A stretch of 64,000 nt of DNA from Clostridium mediterraneense (GTDB lineage Bacteria; Bacillota; Clostridia; Clostridiales; Clostridiaceae). This document shows, piece after piece, positions 1 to 8,622 of this stretch (its first letter is position 1; every line of letters begins with the position of its first letter). The stretch is taken from positions 249,640 to 313,639 of the forward strand of contig NZ_LT594785.1 in the NCBI RefSeq assembly GCF_900091705.1, in the 5' to 3' direction. The translations under genes were made by a program, and so were the position numbers. The notes beneath the pieces are model-generated. The model searched no databases and was not told where the DNA came from. It saw only the letters and a program-made list of their open reading frames with translations.

Positions 1-875
1 GGTAGACCTTCAGGAATTATTGATATAGCTAAAGAAATTGCAATCATAAGCATTGGTATTAATGGTTTATCATATAGTAAGCCTATAATAATTATGAGTA
101 TACATACGACTATACCAATTATAGTTAGAATTTTACCTACATATGCAAGTTTACGTTTTAAAGGAGTATCATCATTTTCCTCTGAATCTAGTGATTTAGC
201 TATTTTACCAACCTCTGTATCCATCCCAGTATCAACAACAACACCTATACAACGACCGTAAGTTATTATAGAAGATGAATAAAGCATATTAGTACGATCA
301 CCTATAGGACAAGATTTAGGTAATATATCTTGTGAACTTTTTTCAGATGAAGTAGATTCACCTGTTAATGAAGATTCTTGGACTTTTAAATTGTAAGATT
401 GGATTAAACGAATATCTGCAGGAACTATACTACCATCCTCTAAAAAAACAATATCTCCAATAACAAGGTCTTTAGCAGGGATTATGCTTTCCTCACCTTG
501 TCTTAAAGTTATAGCATTAGGAGCACTCATATTTTTTAATGCTTCTAATGATGACTCAGCTTTTTTTTCTTGAATAATACTAATTAGAGTATTAAGTATA
601 ATGATAAATAAGATTACAGACCCCTCAACTATTTCTCCTAAAACAAAAGATAGGATTGTTGCAAAAATTAGAATTAGTACCATAGGATCTATTAATTGAG
701 AGTAAATCATTTGTAGAAGTGTACGATTAGGCTTTTTTCTTAATTCATTAGCCCCGTTTTTAAGTAATCTGTTTTTAGCCTCGAGATCCGACAGACCATC
801 CTCAGAAGAATCTAGATTTTCTAATACTTCTTGAATTGTTTGTGAATGCCAAGGCATCTGTTCGTGATTTTCCAT
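1..875 (-). CDS. P2-type cation-transporting ATPase, N-terminal part (cut by window edge)
   Basis: The minus strand reads openly from an ATG at 875 to the window edge, about 291 codons, with AAGGGGGG about ten bases upstream of the start. Translation begins MENHEQMPWH and shows the N-terminal cation-ATPase domain (residues ~5-75), two membrane segments, the actuator loop with the LTGES motif, and a fourth membrane segment ending in PEGLP, the ion-binding motif of P2A calcium pumps. The phosphorylation site lies beyond the edge. By family this is an ATP-driven cation pump of the cytoplasmic membrane, most likely calcium-type. The ion is inferred from PEGLP only. Confidence 0.9.
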   Translation of the reverse strand, partial: MENHEQMPWHSQTIQEVLENLDSSEDGLSDLEAKNRLLKNGANELRKKPNRTLLQMIYSQLIDPMVLILIFATILSFVLGEIVEGSVILFIIILNTLISIIQEKKAESSLEALKNMSAPNAITLRQGEESIIPAKDLVIGDIVFLEDGSIVPADIRLIQSYNLKVQESSLTGESTSSEKSSQDILPKSCPIGDRTNMLYSSSIITYGRCIGVVVDTGMDTEVGKIAKSLDSEENDDTPLKRKLAYVGKILTIIGIVVCILIIIIGLLYDKPLIPMLMIAISLAISIIPEGL

Positions 876-977
876 TAAGGAATATCCCCCCTTGAATTTT
901 AAAATTTTAAGGATAATTATATATAATATTGAATTTAATGTCAATGAGTTTAAGTAAAATTATTTATCAATATAATT

Positions 978-1418
978 CTATTTAGATGTAGAAATTTTTA
1001 ATATCTCTGAGTTTAATGCAGATAGTTCACTTTCTATGAATCTCTTTTTAAATTTTAGACTTTCTATTTGTTCTTCCATTGATAGTTTAGATTTAGAATA
1101 GTTTTTTTCTTTTTCTTCTAATGAGTTATTATATTCATTAAGTTTATATTCTATTGCAGTTAAATCATCTCTTGAAGCTGTCATTTCTTCTGATTTAAAG
1201 AACTTATAACAGTTTTTATAAAGTACTTTAATTGTATTTATATCAACTTCTAATGTTGATAATTCATATTTAATTTTTTCTATTCTTTCTTTTAATTCTT
1301 CTAATTCCAAAATTCGTGTCTCCTTTGTATCGTTTAGAACTTTTAAATTTATGTTTTTAGGAGTCATTCCTTTTTCGTGTAGAATTTTTAATGCTATACT
1401 TGCATTAGTATTTTTCAT
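978..1418 (-). CDS. Hypothetical coiled-coil protein
   Basis: 146 residues, preceded by AAGGAGA at good spacing. After about 30 residues (MKNTNASIALKILHEKGM...) the rest is nearly all Glu/Lys/Leu/Ile in a heptad-like pattern, predicting one or two long coiled coils. There is no signal peptide or membrane span, so it should be cytoplasmic. It sits alone between the P-type ATPase and marR, with AT-rich gaps on both sides. I do not recognise the family; confidence refers to it being a real gene. Confidence 0.7.
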   Translation of the reverse strand: MKNTNASIALKILHEKGMTPKNINLKVLNDTKETRILELEELKERIEKIKYELSTLEVDINTIKVLYKNCYKFFKSEEMTASRDDLTAIEYKLNEYNNSLEEKEKNYSKSKLSMEEQIESLKFKKRFIESELSALNSEILKISTSK

Positions 1419-1536
1419 AAATATTATTCTCCTTTTATATGTTACTTATAGTACCTTATATGTTTGAAGCTTAGATTTAGAACAATATTTATAATTTAAA
1501 TAAAAGATAAGATAATATTTTTTTAAAATTAACTTA

Positions 1537-1565
1537 TTGACATTATCACTAGTTAGTGATAATAT
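1537..1565 (+). promoter_or_regulatory. marR promoter, consensus -35/-10
   Basis: TTGACA at 1537-1542 and TAATAT at 1560-1565 are separated by exactly 17 bp, a near-consensus housekeeping promoter. The expected transcription start, about 7 bp past the -10 box, falls on the A of the marR ATG at 1572, so the mRNA may be leaderless. No Shine-Dalgarno sequence precedes that ATG. The operator palindrome fills the spacer. Confidence 0.75.
1543..1562. promoter_or_regulatory. MarR-type operator 1 (inverted repeat)
   Basis: Nine-base arms TTATCACTA and TAGTGATAA flank a two-base centre. The site fills the -35/-10 spacer and touches the -10 box of the marR promoter, the geometry of a repressor site. 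It shares 17 of 18 core bases with the palindrome at 2040-2057. Autoregulation by the adjacent MarR protein is inferred. Confidence 0.8.
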
Positions 1566-1571
1566 TAAGTC

Positions 1572-2015
1572 ATGAGTTATATAGATGAAATAATAAAGGA
1601 AAATAAATTAGATTTGACTACGCTAATTGCTTTTACTAGAGCAGAACATAAAATTCATAAACTAGAATATGAAACTATTAAAAAAAGTGGTTTAACAATA
1701 GCTCAGTTTGGTGTCTTAGAAACTTTATATAGTAAGGGTGACTTAAGAATATGCGAACTAATAGAAAAGCTATTAACTACTTCTGGTAATATCACTGTTG
1801 TTATAAAAAATTTAGAAAATTGCGGTCTTATTAGGAAATTACAAGATCCATTAGATAAGAGAGCAAGTCTTATTTCAATAACAGATAAAGGTAGAGATAT
1901 CGTAGAAGAAATCTTACCAGAACATGTCAGAAATATAAGTAGAATATTCGCAGTTTTAACTGAAGAAGAAAAATTAACATTAAAAACAATACTTAAGAAA
2001 TTTAAAGATTTATAA
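1572..2015 (+). CDS. MarR-family transcriptional regulator
   Basis: 147 residues, the usual MarR length. Residues ~35-100 carry the winged helix: a helix-turn-helix around LRICELIEKLLTTSGNITVVIKNLE and a wing with DPLDKRASLISITDKG, matching the MarR D-x-R-(A/S) signature. N- and C-terminal helices would form the dimer interface. Two near-identical palindromes, one in its own promoter and one before the azoreductase gene, suggest that it represses itself and the downstream redox genes, in the manner of quinone- or electrophile-sensing MarR proteins such as MhqR. The ATG lacks a Shine-Dalgarno sequence and may be read from a leaderless mRNA. The ligand is unknown. Confidence 0.93.
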   Translation: MSYIDEIIKENKLDLTTLIAFTRAEHKIHKLEYETIKKSGLTIAQFGVLETLYSKGDLRICELIEKLLTTSGNITVVIKNLENCGLIRKLQDPLDKRASLISITDKGRDIVEEILPEHVRNISRIFAVLTEEEKLTLKTILKKFKDL

Positions 2016-2039
2016 TTAAATCTTTAATTTTTAGATAAA

Positions 2040-2057
2040 TATCACTAATTAGTGATA
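2040..2057. promoter_or_regulatory. MarR-type operator 2 (perfect 18-bp palindrome)
   Basis: TATCACTAATTAGTGATA is a perfect palindrome and differs by one base from the core of the site in the marR promoter. It lies about 110 bp before the azoreductase ATG, in the gap after marR. Repression of the azoreductase by the MarR protein is inferred. Confidence 0.8.
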
Positions 2058-2169
2058 AAAAGTTTGTTTAAATAAAAAAATATATATTTGGATAAATTAA
2101 AGAATATAAATGAATATTAAAAATAATAAGGGATTGTATAAAATAATATACAATAAAAGGAGAAATAAA

Positions 2170-2766
2170 ATGAGTAAAGTATTATATATAAAAGCAAATA
2201 TCAAACCAGAAGGACAATCAAGAACTTTTAGAGTATCGGACAGTTTCATAGAAGAATATAAGAAGCTTAATCCTAATGATGAAGTTCAAGTATTAGATTT
2301 ATATAATGAAAATATAGACTTTTTAAGAGCTGAAAATTTAGGCGAATTATTTGGACCAAAGGATGAAAATAGTAAAAATAGTCCATTATTAAAATATGTG
2401 TATCAATTTGCAGAAGCAGATAAAATCGTAGTTGCAGATCCTATGTGGAATTTAAGTATACCAGCAATATTAAAGGCTTATATAGATTATGTATCAGTAG
2501 CAGGTATTACATTTAAATATACAGCAGAGGGTCCAGTAGGTCTTCTAGGTGGAAAGAAAGCATTACACATCACATCAAGAGGTGGAGTATACGGGGATTC
2601 TCCATTTGAAATGGGAGATAAGTACTTAAGAACAATATTTGGATTCTATGGTATTCAAGATATACAAACTATAGCTGTAGAAGGTGTAGATATAGTAGGT
2701 GTAGATGTTGATGCTAAAGTCCAAGAAAGTATAGAAGTAGCTAAAAATATAGCTAAAGATTTCTAA
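2170..2766 (+). CDS. azoR: FMN-dependent NADH-azoreductase (flavodoxin-like fold)
   Basis: 198 residues starting MSKVLYIKANIKPEGQSRT, the typical AzoR N-terminus with the FMN-phosphate loop. Further marks are DPMWNLSIPAILKAYIDYV and the TSRGGVYG segment of the flavin pocket. The family reduces azo compounds and quinones with NADH as a soluble homodimer. I chose the ATG at 2170 because AAAAGGAGA lies just upstream; an in-frame ATG at 2110 has no ribosome binding site and would add 20 atypical residues. It follows marR and its second operator and precedes a pirin gene, suggesting a quinone/electrophile stress cluster. Confidence 0.93.
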   Translation: MSKVLYIKANIKPEGQSRTFRVSDSFIEEYKKLNPNDEVQVLDLYNENIDFLRAENLGELFGPKDENSKNSPLLKYVYQFAEADKIVVADPMWNLSIPAILKAYIDYVSVAGITFKYTAEGPVGLLGGKKALHITSRGGVYGDSPFEMGDKYLRTIFGFYGIQDIQTIAVEGVDIVGVDVDAKVQESIEVAKNIAKDF

Positions 2767-2822
2767 TTTTATAAAATGAGAATTTAAAGAGTTATAAAAC
2801 AAAGGATAAAAAATAAAATAAA

Positions 2823-2846
2823 AAATCTTATTTAGAAATTAAGATT
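2823..2846. other. Small hairpin before the pirin ribosome binding site
   Basis: AAATCTTA and TAAGATTT form a short stem-loop ending directly before the GGGGAGAAGGG ribosome binding site of the pirin gene. No T-run follows, so it is not an obvious terminator; it may affect translation or be chance. Confidence 0.35.
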
Positions 2847-2864
2847 TTGGGGAGAAGGGTTATT

Positions 2865-3749
2865 ATGAAAAAATTTAGAAATATAGAAACAACATTTAAA
2901 GGAACAGGGTTCCACTTTGTAGGAGATGGGTTTAAAGTATCACAATACTTCCCAGCAAATAGAAGTGAGTTAATGCAACGTCTTTCACCATTTATATTAT
3001 TGGATTATGGTGCACCAGAATATTTTGCACCAACAGATAAAAGACTTGGTGTAGATGCTCACCCACATCGAGGATTTGAAACTGTAACTATTGCTTATTC
3101 AGGTAGTGTGGAACATCACGATAATAAGGGGAATCATGGAATAATAGGGCCTGGAGATGTTCAATGGATGACAGCAGGAGCTGGTGTTCTTCATAAAGAA
3201 TATCATTCAGAAGAATTCGCTAAAAATGGTGGAATACTACACATGATTCAATTATGGGTTAACCTTCCAGCTAAGGATAAGATGACAAAGCCTAAATATC
3301 AACCACTTACAAAAGATGATATGGGAATTTATAATCTTGAAAATAATGAAGGTCAAATTAGAATTATAGCAGGAGAAGTAAATGGGGTAAAAGGACCAGC
3401 AAGTACTTTCTCAAATATAAATCTTTATAATGTTGATTTAAAGAATAATGGAAAAGTTACTTTAAATGAACCATCCAATCATAATACTGCAATACTTGTA
3501 ATAAAGGGTGAAGTAAAAGTTAATGAAGATAAAAACTTCAAGGCTGATGATTTCATATTATTTGATAATGTAGATGGAGAAATAAAAGTTGAATCAATTG
3601 GTGAAGAAGCAACATTTATAGTTTTAAGTGGTGAACCACTTAATGAACCAATAGCTTCAGCAGGTCCATTTGTTATGAATACAAGAGAAGAAATATACCA
3701 AGCATTTGAAGACTATAGAAATGGTGAGTTTGGGGATCTTGAATTTTAA
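2865..3749 (+). CDS. Pirin family protein (bicupin)
   Basis: 294 residues from the ATG at 2865, which has GGGGAGAAGGG upstream; an upstream in-frame TTG at 2847 overlaps that site and is unlikely. The N-terminal cupin carries the pirin signature HPHRGFETVTI and the later segment GDVQWMTAGAGVLHKEYH, which together supply the expected His/His/His/Glu metal ligands. The C-terminal half is the second, non-metal cupin. Bacterial pirins are metal-dependent quercetinases or redox regulators. Its position after marR-azoR suggests quinone or flavonoid handling. The in vivo substrate is unknown. Confidence 0.92.
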   Translation: MKKFRNIETTFKGTGFHFVGDGFKVSQYFPANRSELMQRLSPFILLDYGAPEYFAPTDKRLGVDAHPHRGFETVTIAYSGSVEHHDNKGNHGIIGPGDVQWMTAGAGVLHKEYHSEEFAKNGGILHMIQLWVNLPAKDKMTKPKYQPLTKDDMGIYNLENNEGQIRIIAGEVNGVKGPASTFSNINLYNVDLKNNGKVTLNEPSNHNTAILVIKGEVKVNEDKNFKADDFILFDNVDGEIKVESIGEEATFIVLSGEPLNEPIASAGPFVMNTREEIYQAFEDYRNGEFGDLEF

Positions 3750-3768
3750 TTAATATAAATTAGTAAAA

Positions 3769-3813
3769 GGGGCTGTCTCATAATACCACAATTTGGAAGA
3801 GTGAGACGGTTCC
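3769..3813. repeat. IS left-end inverted repeat and hairpin
   Basis: GGGGCTGTCTCA at 3769-3780 pairs with TGAGACGGTTCC at 3802-3813; in RNA the 12-bp stem is complete if G-U pairs are allowed, and it is followed by TTTTATTTTA. It is both the terminal repeat and a terminator-like element, and may end transcription from pirin. Confidence 0.7.
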
Positions 3814-3888
3814 TTTTATTTTAATTTATTTTTATGCATGATAAATAAAGGTATTAGAAATACCCATTTGAATAAATATGAAAAAATG

Positions 3889-5418
3889 TTAGAATAAGTG
3901 CTTTTTTAATCTACCTGTATCTCTTTTGCTAATATAATTAATCATATTATGTGCTAATGAAATTAATAAAAATTGCGTTTCAACGTTTTTTAATCCTCTG
4001 TATGAAAACCTTCTAAACTTTCTACTTTCTTTTATCAATGCAAAGACACCTTCAACTTGTATTGATCTGTTTGTCCTAAGTTTAATACCATATTCAGATT
4101 TTATGTTTTCATTTGATATTTTTCTCATTAATTGAAATTCTTTATTTACTTGAATTGTTTTATTTCTATTAGTTTTTTTACATAATGATTTAAATTCACA
4201 GTTACTACAGTCTTCTGCTTCATAAATATCTACAATATATTCGAAACCACTTTTATTCTTGCGTTTCCCCGTATATTTATAACTTAAAGTTACGTTATTA
4301 GCACATATGTATTTATTATCTTTAGGGCTATAAGTCATATTATCAATATTGCTTACTTTGGTTTTGTAATTTCTTTTTTTTCTTATTTCATAATTATTAG
4401 GTTTAATATATGATTTATAGTCATTTTCTTTTAGATATCTATAATTTTCTAAACTTTCATAACCTGCATCTGCAATTATATTTTTATATTTATGATATTT
4501 AGATGTATCTTCTAGAAATGGAATTAACGTATTAACATCCGTTCTTTCTTGAGAAGCCATAAAATTTACTATATATCCAGAAGCAACTCCTATTTGTATA
4601 TTGTAAGCCGGTTTTAATTGTCCATTTAGCATGTGATCTTCTTTCATTCTCATAAATGTGGCTTCAGTATCTGTTTTAGAAAAACTATTTCTTTTTCCTA
4701 AGATTTTTTCATAAGTGCAATACCTTTCAAGTTTTTCTATATATTCAGTTATTATTTCATATTCTCGTTGAACGGGTGATTTCCGTTTACCCTTGCCATA
4801 AACAAATTTAATAGCTTCATTACTTATCATTTCTTTTAAATATTTTTGCAAAATTAATAGGCAATATAAATAATCATCATTAACAGAAACCCCATAAAGT
4901 AAAAAGTGATTTTTAATCTTTTCTTGTAATTTTTCCTTAGATTTCTCTATGGACTTTCTCCACACAAAGGAATATTTATTAGCATATGCCTCTATTTTAG
5001 TACCATCAATGAAGATATTTTCAAAGTTAATTTCACCAATAGATGAAAGATAATCAACAAACTTACTAAGTATTTTCTTCATAAGTGGAGATACTTTTTT
5101 TATAAATCTGCATATTGTATTTCGTGTAGGCGGTTTTAAATTTTTTAATAACCAAATAAAATCTAAATTTCGTTTACACGCATCTTCTATTTTTCTACTA
5201 GAATATATCCCTTTTATGTAAGCATAAACTATTAATTTTAGCATAGTAATTGGTTCTACCGCTGGATTTCTACCTTTTTTGTAGAGATTACTTAAATCCT
5301 TTCTTATTTTTAAATTATCTATAAAGTAATTTAGCGTCCTCACCATACAATTTTTTTCTAGAATATTTTCTGTATTTATGGTTAAATTTATATCATAGGT
5401 TTTGTTTGTTTTTTGCAT
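3889..5418 (-). CDS. IS1182-family transposase
   Basis: 509 residues, full length for this DDE-type family. The N-terminal DUF772-like domain includes GRNPAVEPITMLKLIVYAYIKGI and TICRFI. The first catalytic Asp is in IFIDGTKIEA, the second in IIADAGYES, and the Glu in QVEGVFALIKESRKFRRFSYRG near the C terminus. A Cys-rich segment with CSNCEFKSLC precedes it, as usual in this family. No frameshift or internal stop is present, so it should be functional. It is transcribed against the neighbouring pirin and acetyltransferase genes. Confidence 0.95.
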   Translation of the reverse strand: MQKTNKTYDINLTINTENILEKNCMVRTLNYFIDNLKIRKDLSNLYKKGRNPAVEPITMLKLIVYAYIKGIYSSRKIEDACKRNLDFIWLLKNLKPPTRNTICRFIKKVSPLMKKILSKFVDYLSSIGEINFENIFIDGTKIEAYANKYSFVWRKSIEKSKEKLQEKIKNHFLLYGVSVNDDYLYCLLILQKYLKEMISNEAIKFVYGKGKRKSPVQREYEIITEYIEKLERYCTYEKILGKRNSFSKTDTEATFMRMKEDHMLNGQLKPAYNIQIGVASGYIVNFMASQERTDVNTLIPFLEDTSKYHKYKNIIADAGYESLENYRYLKENDYKSYIKPNNYEIRKKRNYKTKVSNIDNMTYSPKDNKYICANNVTLSYKYTGKRKNKSGFEYIVDIYEAEDCSNCEFKSLCKKTNRNKTIQVNKEFQLMRKISNENIKSEYGIKLRTNRSIQVEGVFALIKESRKFRRFSYRGLKNVETQFLLISLAHNMINYISKRDTGRLKKHLF

Positions 5419-5467
5419 ACTTATATTTTAAACAAAATCTATAAAAAGTCGTTTAAACGCAAAAAAA

Positions 5468-5514
5468 GGGATTGCCTCTAAAGATGGAATCTAATTCCAC
5501 TTTGAGACAGTCCC
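5468..5514. repeat. IS right-end inverted repeat and hairpin
   Basis: GGGATTGCCTCTAAAG (5468-5483) pairs imperfectly with CTTTGAGACAGTCCC (5500-5514), flanked by AAAAAAA and TTTTTT. It is the outer terminal repeat of the element and a terminator-like hairpin in both directions. Confidence 0.7.
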
Positions 5515-5606
5515 TTTTTTGTTGCTATTTAGTTTATATATTATTTCTAGCTTTATTATGGATAATATTGTATTGTTTATATAAGTAATTTAAGGAGGAG
5601 AAATAA

Positions 5607-6035
5607 ATGATAAGAAAACTTAAGTCTAGAGATATAGATAGAATAATGCAGATATGGTTAAAGAGTAGCATTGATGGGCACAGATTTATTGAAGAGAGCT
5701 ATTGGAAAGCTAATTATAATTTAGTTAAAGATACATATATACCTGCATCAGAAACTTTTGTATATGAAGAGGATACAAAGATAAAAGGATTTATAAGTTT
5801 AATTGATGGTAACTATATAGGAGCTTTATTTGTAGATATTGATTATCAAGGGAATGGTATAGGGAAAAAACTTATAAAATATTTAATTGATAGATATGAA
5901 AGTTTATCTTTATCTGTCTACAAACAAAATGAAAAGGCAGTAAATTTTTATAAGAATATTGGATTTAAAATTGTTAAAGAAGAAGAAAATGAGGATTCAG
6001 GATTTATGGAATATCTAATGAATTTTAAAAAGTAA
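5607..6035 (+). CDS. GNAT family N-acetyltransferase
   Basis: 142 residues with AAGGAGGAG eight bases before the ATG. It shows the GNAT fold: IRKLKSRDIDRIMQIW at the start, the acetyl-CoA loop DYQGNGIGKKLIKYLI (the Q-x-x-G-x-G/A pattern) around residues 85-100, and SLSVYKQNEKAVNFYKNIGFKIV at the end, typical of small-molecule or peptide acetyltransferases of the YjaB/RimI type. It is monocistronic, just downstream of the IS. The substrate cannot be read from sequence. Confidence 0.9.
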   Translation: MIRKLKSRDIDRIMQIWLKSSIDGHRFIEESYWKANYNLVKDTYIPASETFVYEEDTKIKGFISLIDGNYIGALFVDIDYQGNGIGKKLIKYLIDRYESLSLSVYKQNEKAVNFYKNIGFKIVKEEENEDSGFMEYLMNFKK

Positions 6036-6361
6036 AATTTAAGTTTTCTAAAAAATATTAGGATAAAAAAATAAAGTTATAGCAATTTTAATTAAGACTT
6101 AAATTCCAAGTGTTTATTGCTAAAATTTTTAATAACTATAAAAATAAAGTCGAATTAAAATTGAGTGGTTGATGAATATGGAGTAAAAGATAAGTAATAG
6201 AAGTCTAGCATTAAAAAACTCCTTTAAAATGATTTAATTCTGGTTTTACTTTTATAAAATCGATAATTATAATATATTAAGTTAGATACTATATATAGTA
6301 TTATATTGGACGTTTGAAATTGAAAAACACTACATATTGTATTAGGAAGGGTGGAGAGAAA
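6036..6361 (+). other. Intergenic region before the ribonucleotide reductase operon
   Basis: About 325 bp of AT-rich sequence. The only clear element is the perfect palindrome at 6286-6301, close to the operon start. No ORF with a ribosome binding site was found. Confidence 0.6.
6286..6301. promoter_or_regulatory. NrdR-box-like palindrome
   Basis: ATACTATATATAGTAT is a perfect 16-bp palindrome whose core CTATATATAG matches the known NrdR box pattern (acaCwAtATaTwGtgt). It lies about 60 bp before nrd start. NrdR sites usually come in pairs; the only partner candidate, around 6268-6283, is weak. Repression by NrdR is inferred from family knowledge. Confidence 0.55.
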
Positions 6362-8584
6362 ATGATAGAAAAAGCGTGTGAAACTGCTATGAGCTATCTA
6401 AAAGATGATTCAGATAGATATTCAAAAGATAAGTTAATTGATAGATTAGAAAATATAATAACTCCAAATATGAACGAAAAAGAGATAAGAAATTGTATTA
6501 TGCAAATTAGTTTAGAATTAACTTCTCAAATTGAACCAAATTGGCAACAAATAGCTTCTCATATTTATGTTTTAAATTTAAGAGAAGAAGTTGCTAAGAA
6601 TAGGGGAATAGATAGCAATGAAGTTTATAGCGATTTCTATAGCTTTATAAAGGAGTTAACTGAAGAAGGGTTATATGGAAAGTATATATTAGAGAATTAC
6701 TCTAAAGAGGAGATAGAGCTATTAGAAAAGGAAATAAAGCCAGAGAGAGATTTTCTTTTCACTTTTAGTGGAATAAAGCTTTTATCAGAAAGATATTTAA
6801 TAGAGAATTTTGATAGAAAGAAAAAGGAATTACCACAACAAATGTTTATGGGAATTGCTATGCACCTTGCGATTCCAGAGAAAAAAGAAAATAGATTACA
6901 CTGGGTAAAGAGATTCTATAATTCATTAAGTACATTAAAGGCAACAATGGCTACACCAACTATGTCTAATGCTAGAAAGCCATTTTATCAATTAAGTTCA
7001 TGTTTTATAGATACTGTTGATGATAGTCTTAATGGAATATACAAATCAGTAGATAATTTTGCTAAAGTATCTAAATTCGGTGGGGGAATGGGTGTTTATA
7101 TAGGAAAAGTTAGAGCACTTGGTTCATCAATAAGAGGATTTAAAGGTGCTTCAGGTGGGATTATTCCTTGGGTAAAGCTATTTAATGATACTGCTGTAGC
7201 TGTTGATCAATTAGGTGTTAGAAACGGCTCAGTTTCAGTTTGGCTTGATATTTGGCATAGAGATGTAGCTGAATTCTTACAAGTTAGAACTAATAATGGA
7301 GATGATAGAAAGAAAGCTCATGATATATTCCCTGGTATATGTTACCCAGATTTATTCTGGAAACTTGCTGAAAAAGATATGTCATCAGAGTGGTATATGA
7401 TGTGTCCTCATGAAATAAGAACAGTTAAAGGATATTCATTAGAAGATTTCTACGGTGAAGAATGGGAAAAGAGATATTACGATTGTGTAGCTGATGATAG
7501 AATCGAAAAAAGAGTTATGCAAGTAAGAGAGCTTGTTAGACTTATAATAAAGAGTGCATCAGAAACAGGAACACCATTTGCATTTTATAGAGATACAGTT
7601 AACAAGATGAATCCTAATAAACATAAGGGAATGATTTATTCATCAAACTTATGTACAGAAATTATGCAAAATATGAGTGCATCAGAAATTCAAAAATCAG
7701 AAATAATTGATGAAAATGGAGATACTATTGTTGTAGAAAGAACAAAGGCTGGAGATTTTGTTGTATGTAATCTTTCATCAATAGTACTTGGAAATGTTAA
7801 TGTTAATTCAGAAGAAGAACTAGAAGAGTTAGTTGAAACACAAATAAGAGCTATGGATAATGTTATAGATTTAAATTATTATTCAGTTCCTTTTGCTGAA
7901 ATAACAAATAAAAAATATAGAGCAATAGGACTTGGAACTTCAGGTTATCACCATATGCTAACTAATAATGAATTCTTATGGGAAACAAATAAACATATAG
8001 AATTTGTTGATAAAGTATATGAAAACATAAATTACTATGCAATTAAAGCAAGTATGAAGATTGCAAAGGAAAAAGGAAGTTACAGTTTATTTGAAGGTTC
8101 AGACTGGCAAACAGGTGAATATTTTGATTTAAGAGATTATAACTCAGATAGATGGAATGAGCTAAGAAATGAAGTAAAAGAATTTGGACTAAGAAATGGC
8201 TATTTATTTGCAATAGCACCTAATGGTTCTACTGCTACAATTTCAGGAACATCAGAAGGAATAGACCCTGTTGTATCAAAATTCTGGTTAGAAGAAAAGA
8301 AAGGTAGCATAGTTCCAAGAACAGCTCCAAATCTAAGAATTGATAATGGTTACTACTATATGTCAGCATATGAAATAGATCAATTATGGTCAGTAAAAGC
8401 TGCTGCTACAAGACAAAGACATATAGATCAAGGTCAATCATTTAACTTCTATATAACAACTGATATGACAATGAGACAAATAGCTAATTTATATATAGAA
8501 GCTTGCAAGCAAGGAATGAAGAGTATCTACTATGTAAGAAGTAAATCTCTAGAAATTGAAGAATGTGCAGTTTGCTCAGTATAG
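6362..8584 (+). CDS. nrdA: Class I ribonucleoside-diphosphate reductase, alpha (large) subunit
   Basis: 740 residues from the ATG at 6362, preceded by AGGGTGGAG; an upstream TTG at 6314 lacks a ribosome binding site. The catalytic barrel shows the active-site cysteine contexts SSCFID, NLCTEIMQN and CNLSSIVLGN, and the loop APNGSTATISGTSEGIDP. The C terminus ECAVCSV supplies the CxxC pair that re-reduces the active site. It reduces ribonucleoside diphosphates to deoxy forms, using a radical passed from the beta subunit encoded directly downstream. I see no obvious N-terminal ATP-cone. Both nrdA and nrdE naming are possible. Confidence 0.95.
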   Translation: MIEKACETAMSYLKDDSDRYSKDKLIDRLENIITPNMNEKEIRNCIMQISLELTSQIEPNWQQIASHIYVLNLREEVAKNRGIDSNEVYSDFYSFIKELTEEGLYGKYILENYSKEEIELLEKEIKPERDFLFTFSGIKLLSERYLIENFDRKKKELPQQMFMGIAMHLAIPEKKENRLHWVKRFYNSLSTLKATMATPTMSNARKPFYQLSSCFIDTVDDSLNGIYKSVDNFAKVSKFGGGMGVYIGKVRALGSSIRGFKGASGGIIPWVKLFNDTAVAVDQLGVRNGSVSVWLDIWHRDVAEFLQVRTNNGDDRKKAHDIFPGICYPDLFWKLAEKDMSSEWYMMCPHEIRTVKGYSLEDFYGEEWEKRYYDCVADDRIEKRVMQVRELVRLIIKSASETGTPFAFYRDTVNKMNPNKHKGMIYSSNLCTEIMQNMSASEIQKSEIIDENGDTIVVERTKAGDFVVCNLSSIVLGNVNVNSEEELEELVETQIRAMDNVIDLNYYSVPFAEITNKKYRAIGLGTSGYHHMLTNNEFLWETNKHIEFVDKVYENINYYAIKASMKIAKEKGSYSLFEGSDWQTGEYFDLRDYNSDRWNELRNEVKEFGLRNGYLFAIAPNGSTATISGTSEGIDPVVSKFWLEEKKGSIVPRTAPNLRIDNGYYYMSAYEIDQLWSVKAAATRQRHIDQGQSFNFYITTDMTMRQIANLYIEACKQGMKSIYYVRSKSLEIEECAVCSV

Positions 8585-8622
8585 ATTTCAATATTTTAAA
8601 TAACTAAAAAGGAGTGAGTTTA

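Larger units (their letters stand above)
3765..5518 (-). mobile_element. IS1182-like insertion sequence
   Basis: Terminal inverted repeats AAAAGGGGCTGTCTCA (3765-3780) and the complement of 5503-5518, AAAAGGGACTGTCTCA, match at 15 of 16 bases. They enclose a single full-length transposase gene on the minus strand. Each end also folds on itself into a hairpin flanked by A- and T-runs (3769-3813 and 5468-5514), so each end looks like a bidirectional terminator. I see no clear target-site duplication. The copy looks intact and possibly active, and lies between the pirin and acetyltransferase genes. Confidence 0.88.

Noticed and set aside
3769-3813. Plain terminator of the pirin gene
   Set aside because: The hairpin is the IS left end, as its outer arm is the terminal inverted repeat matched at the other end of the element; it may still act as a terminator.
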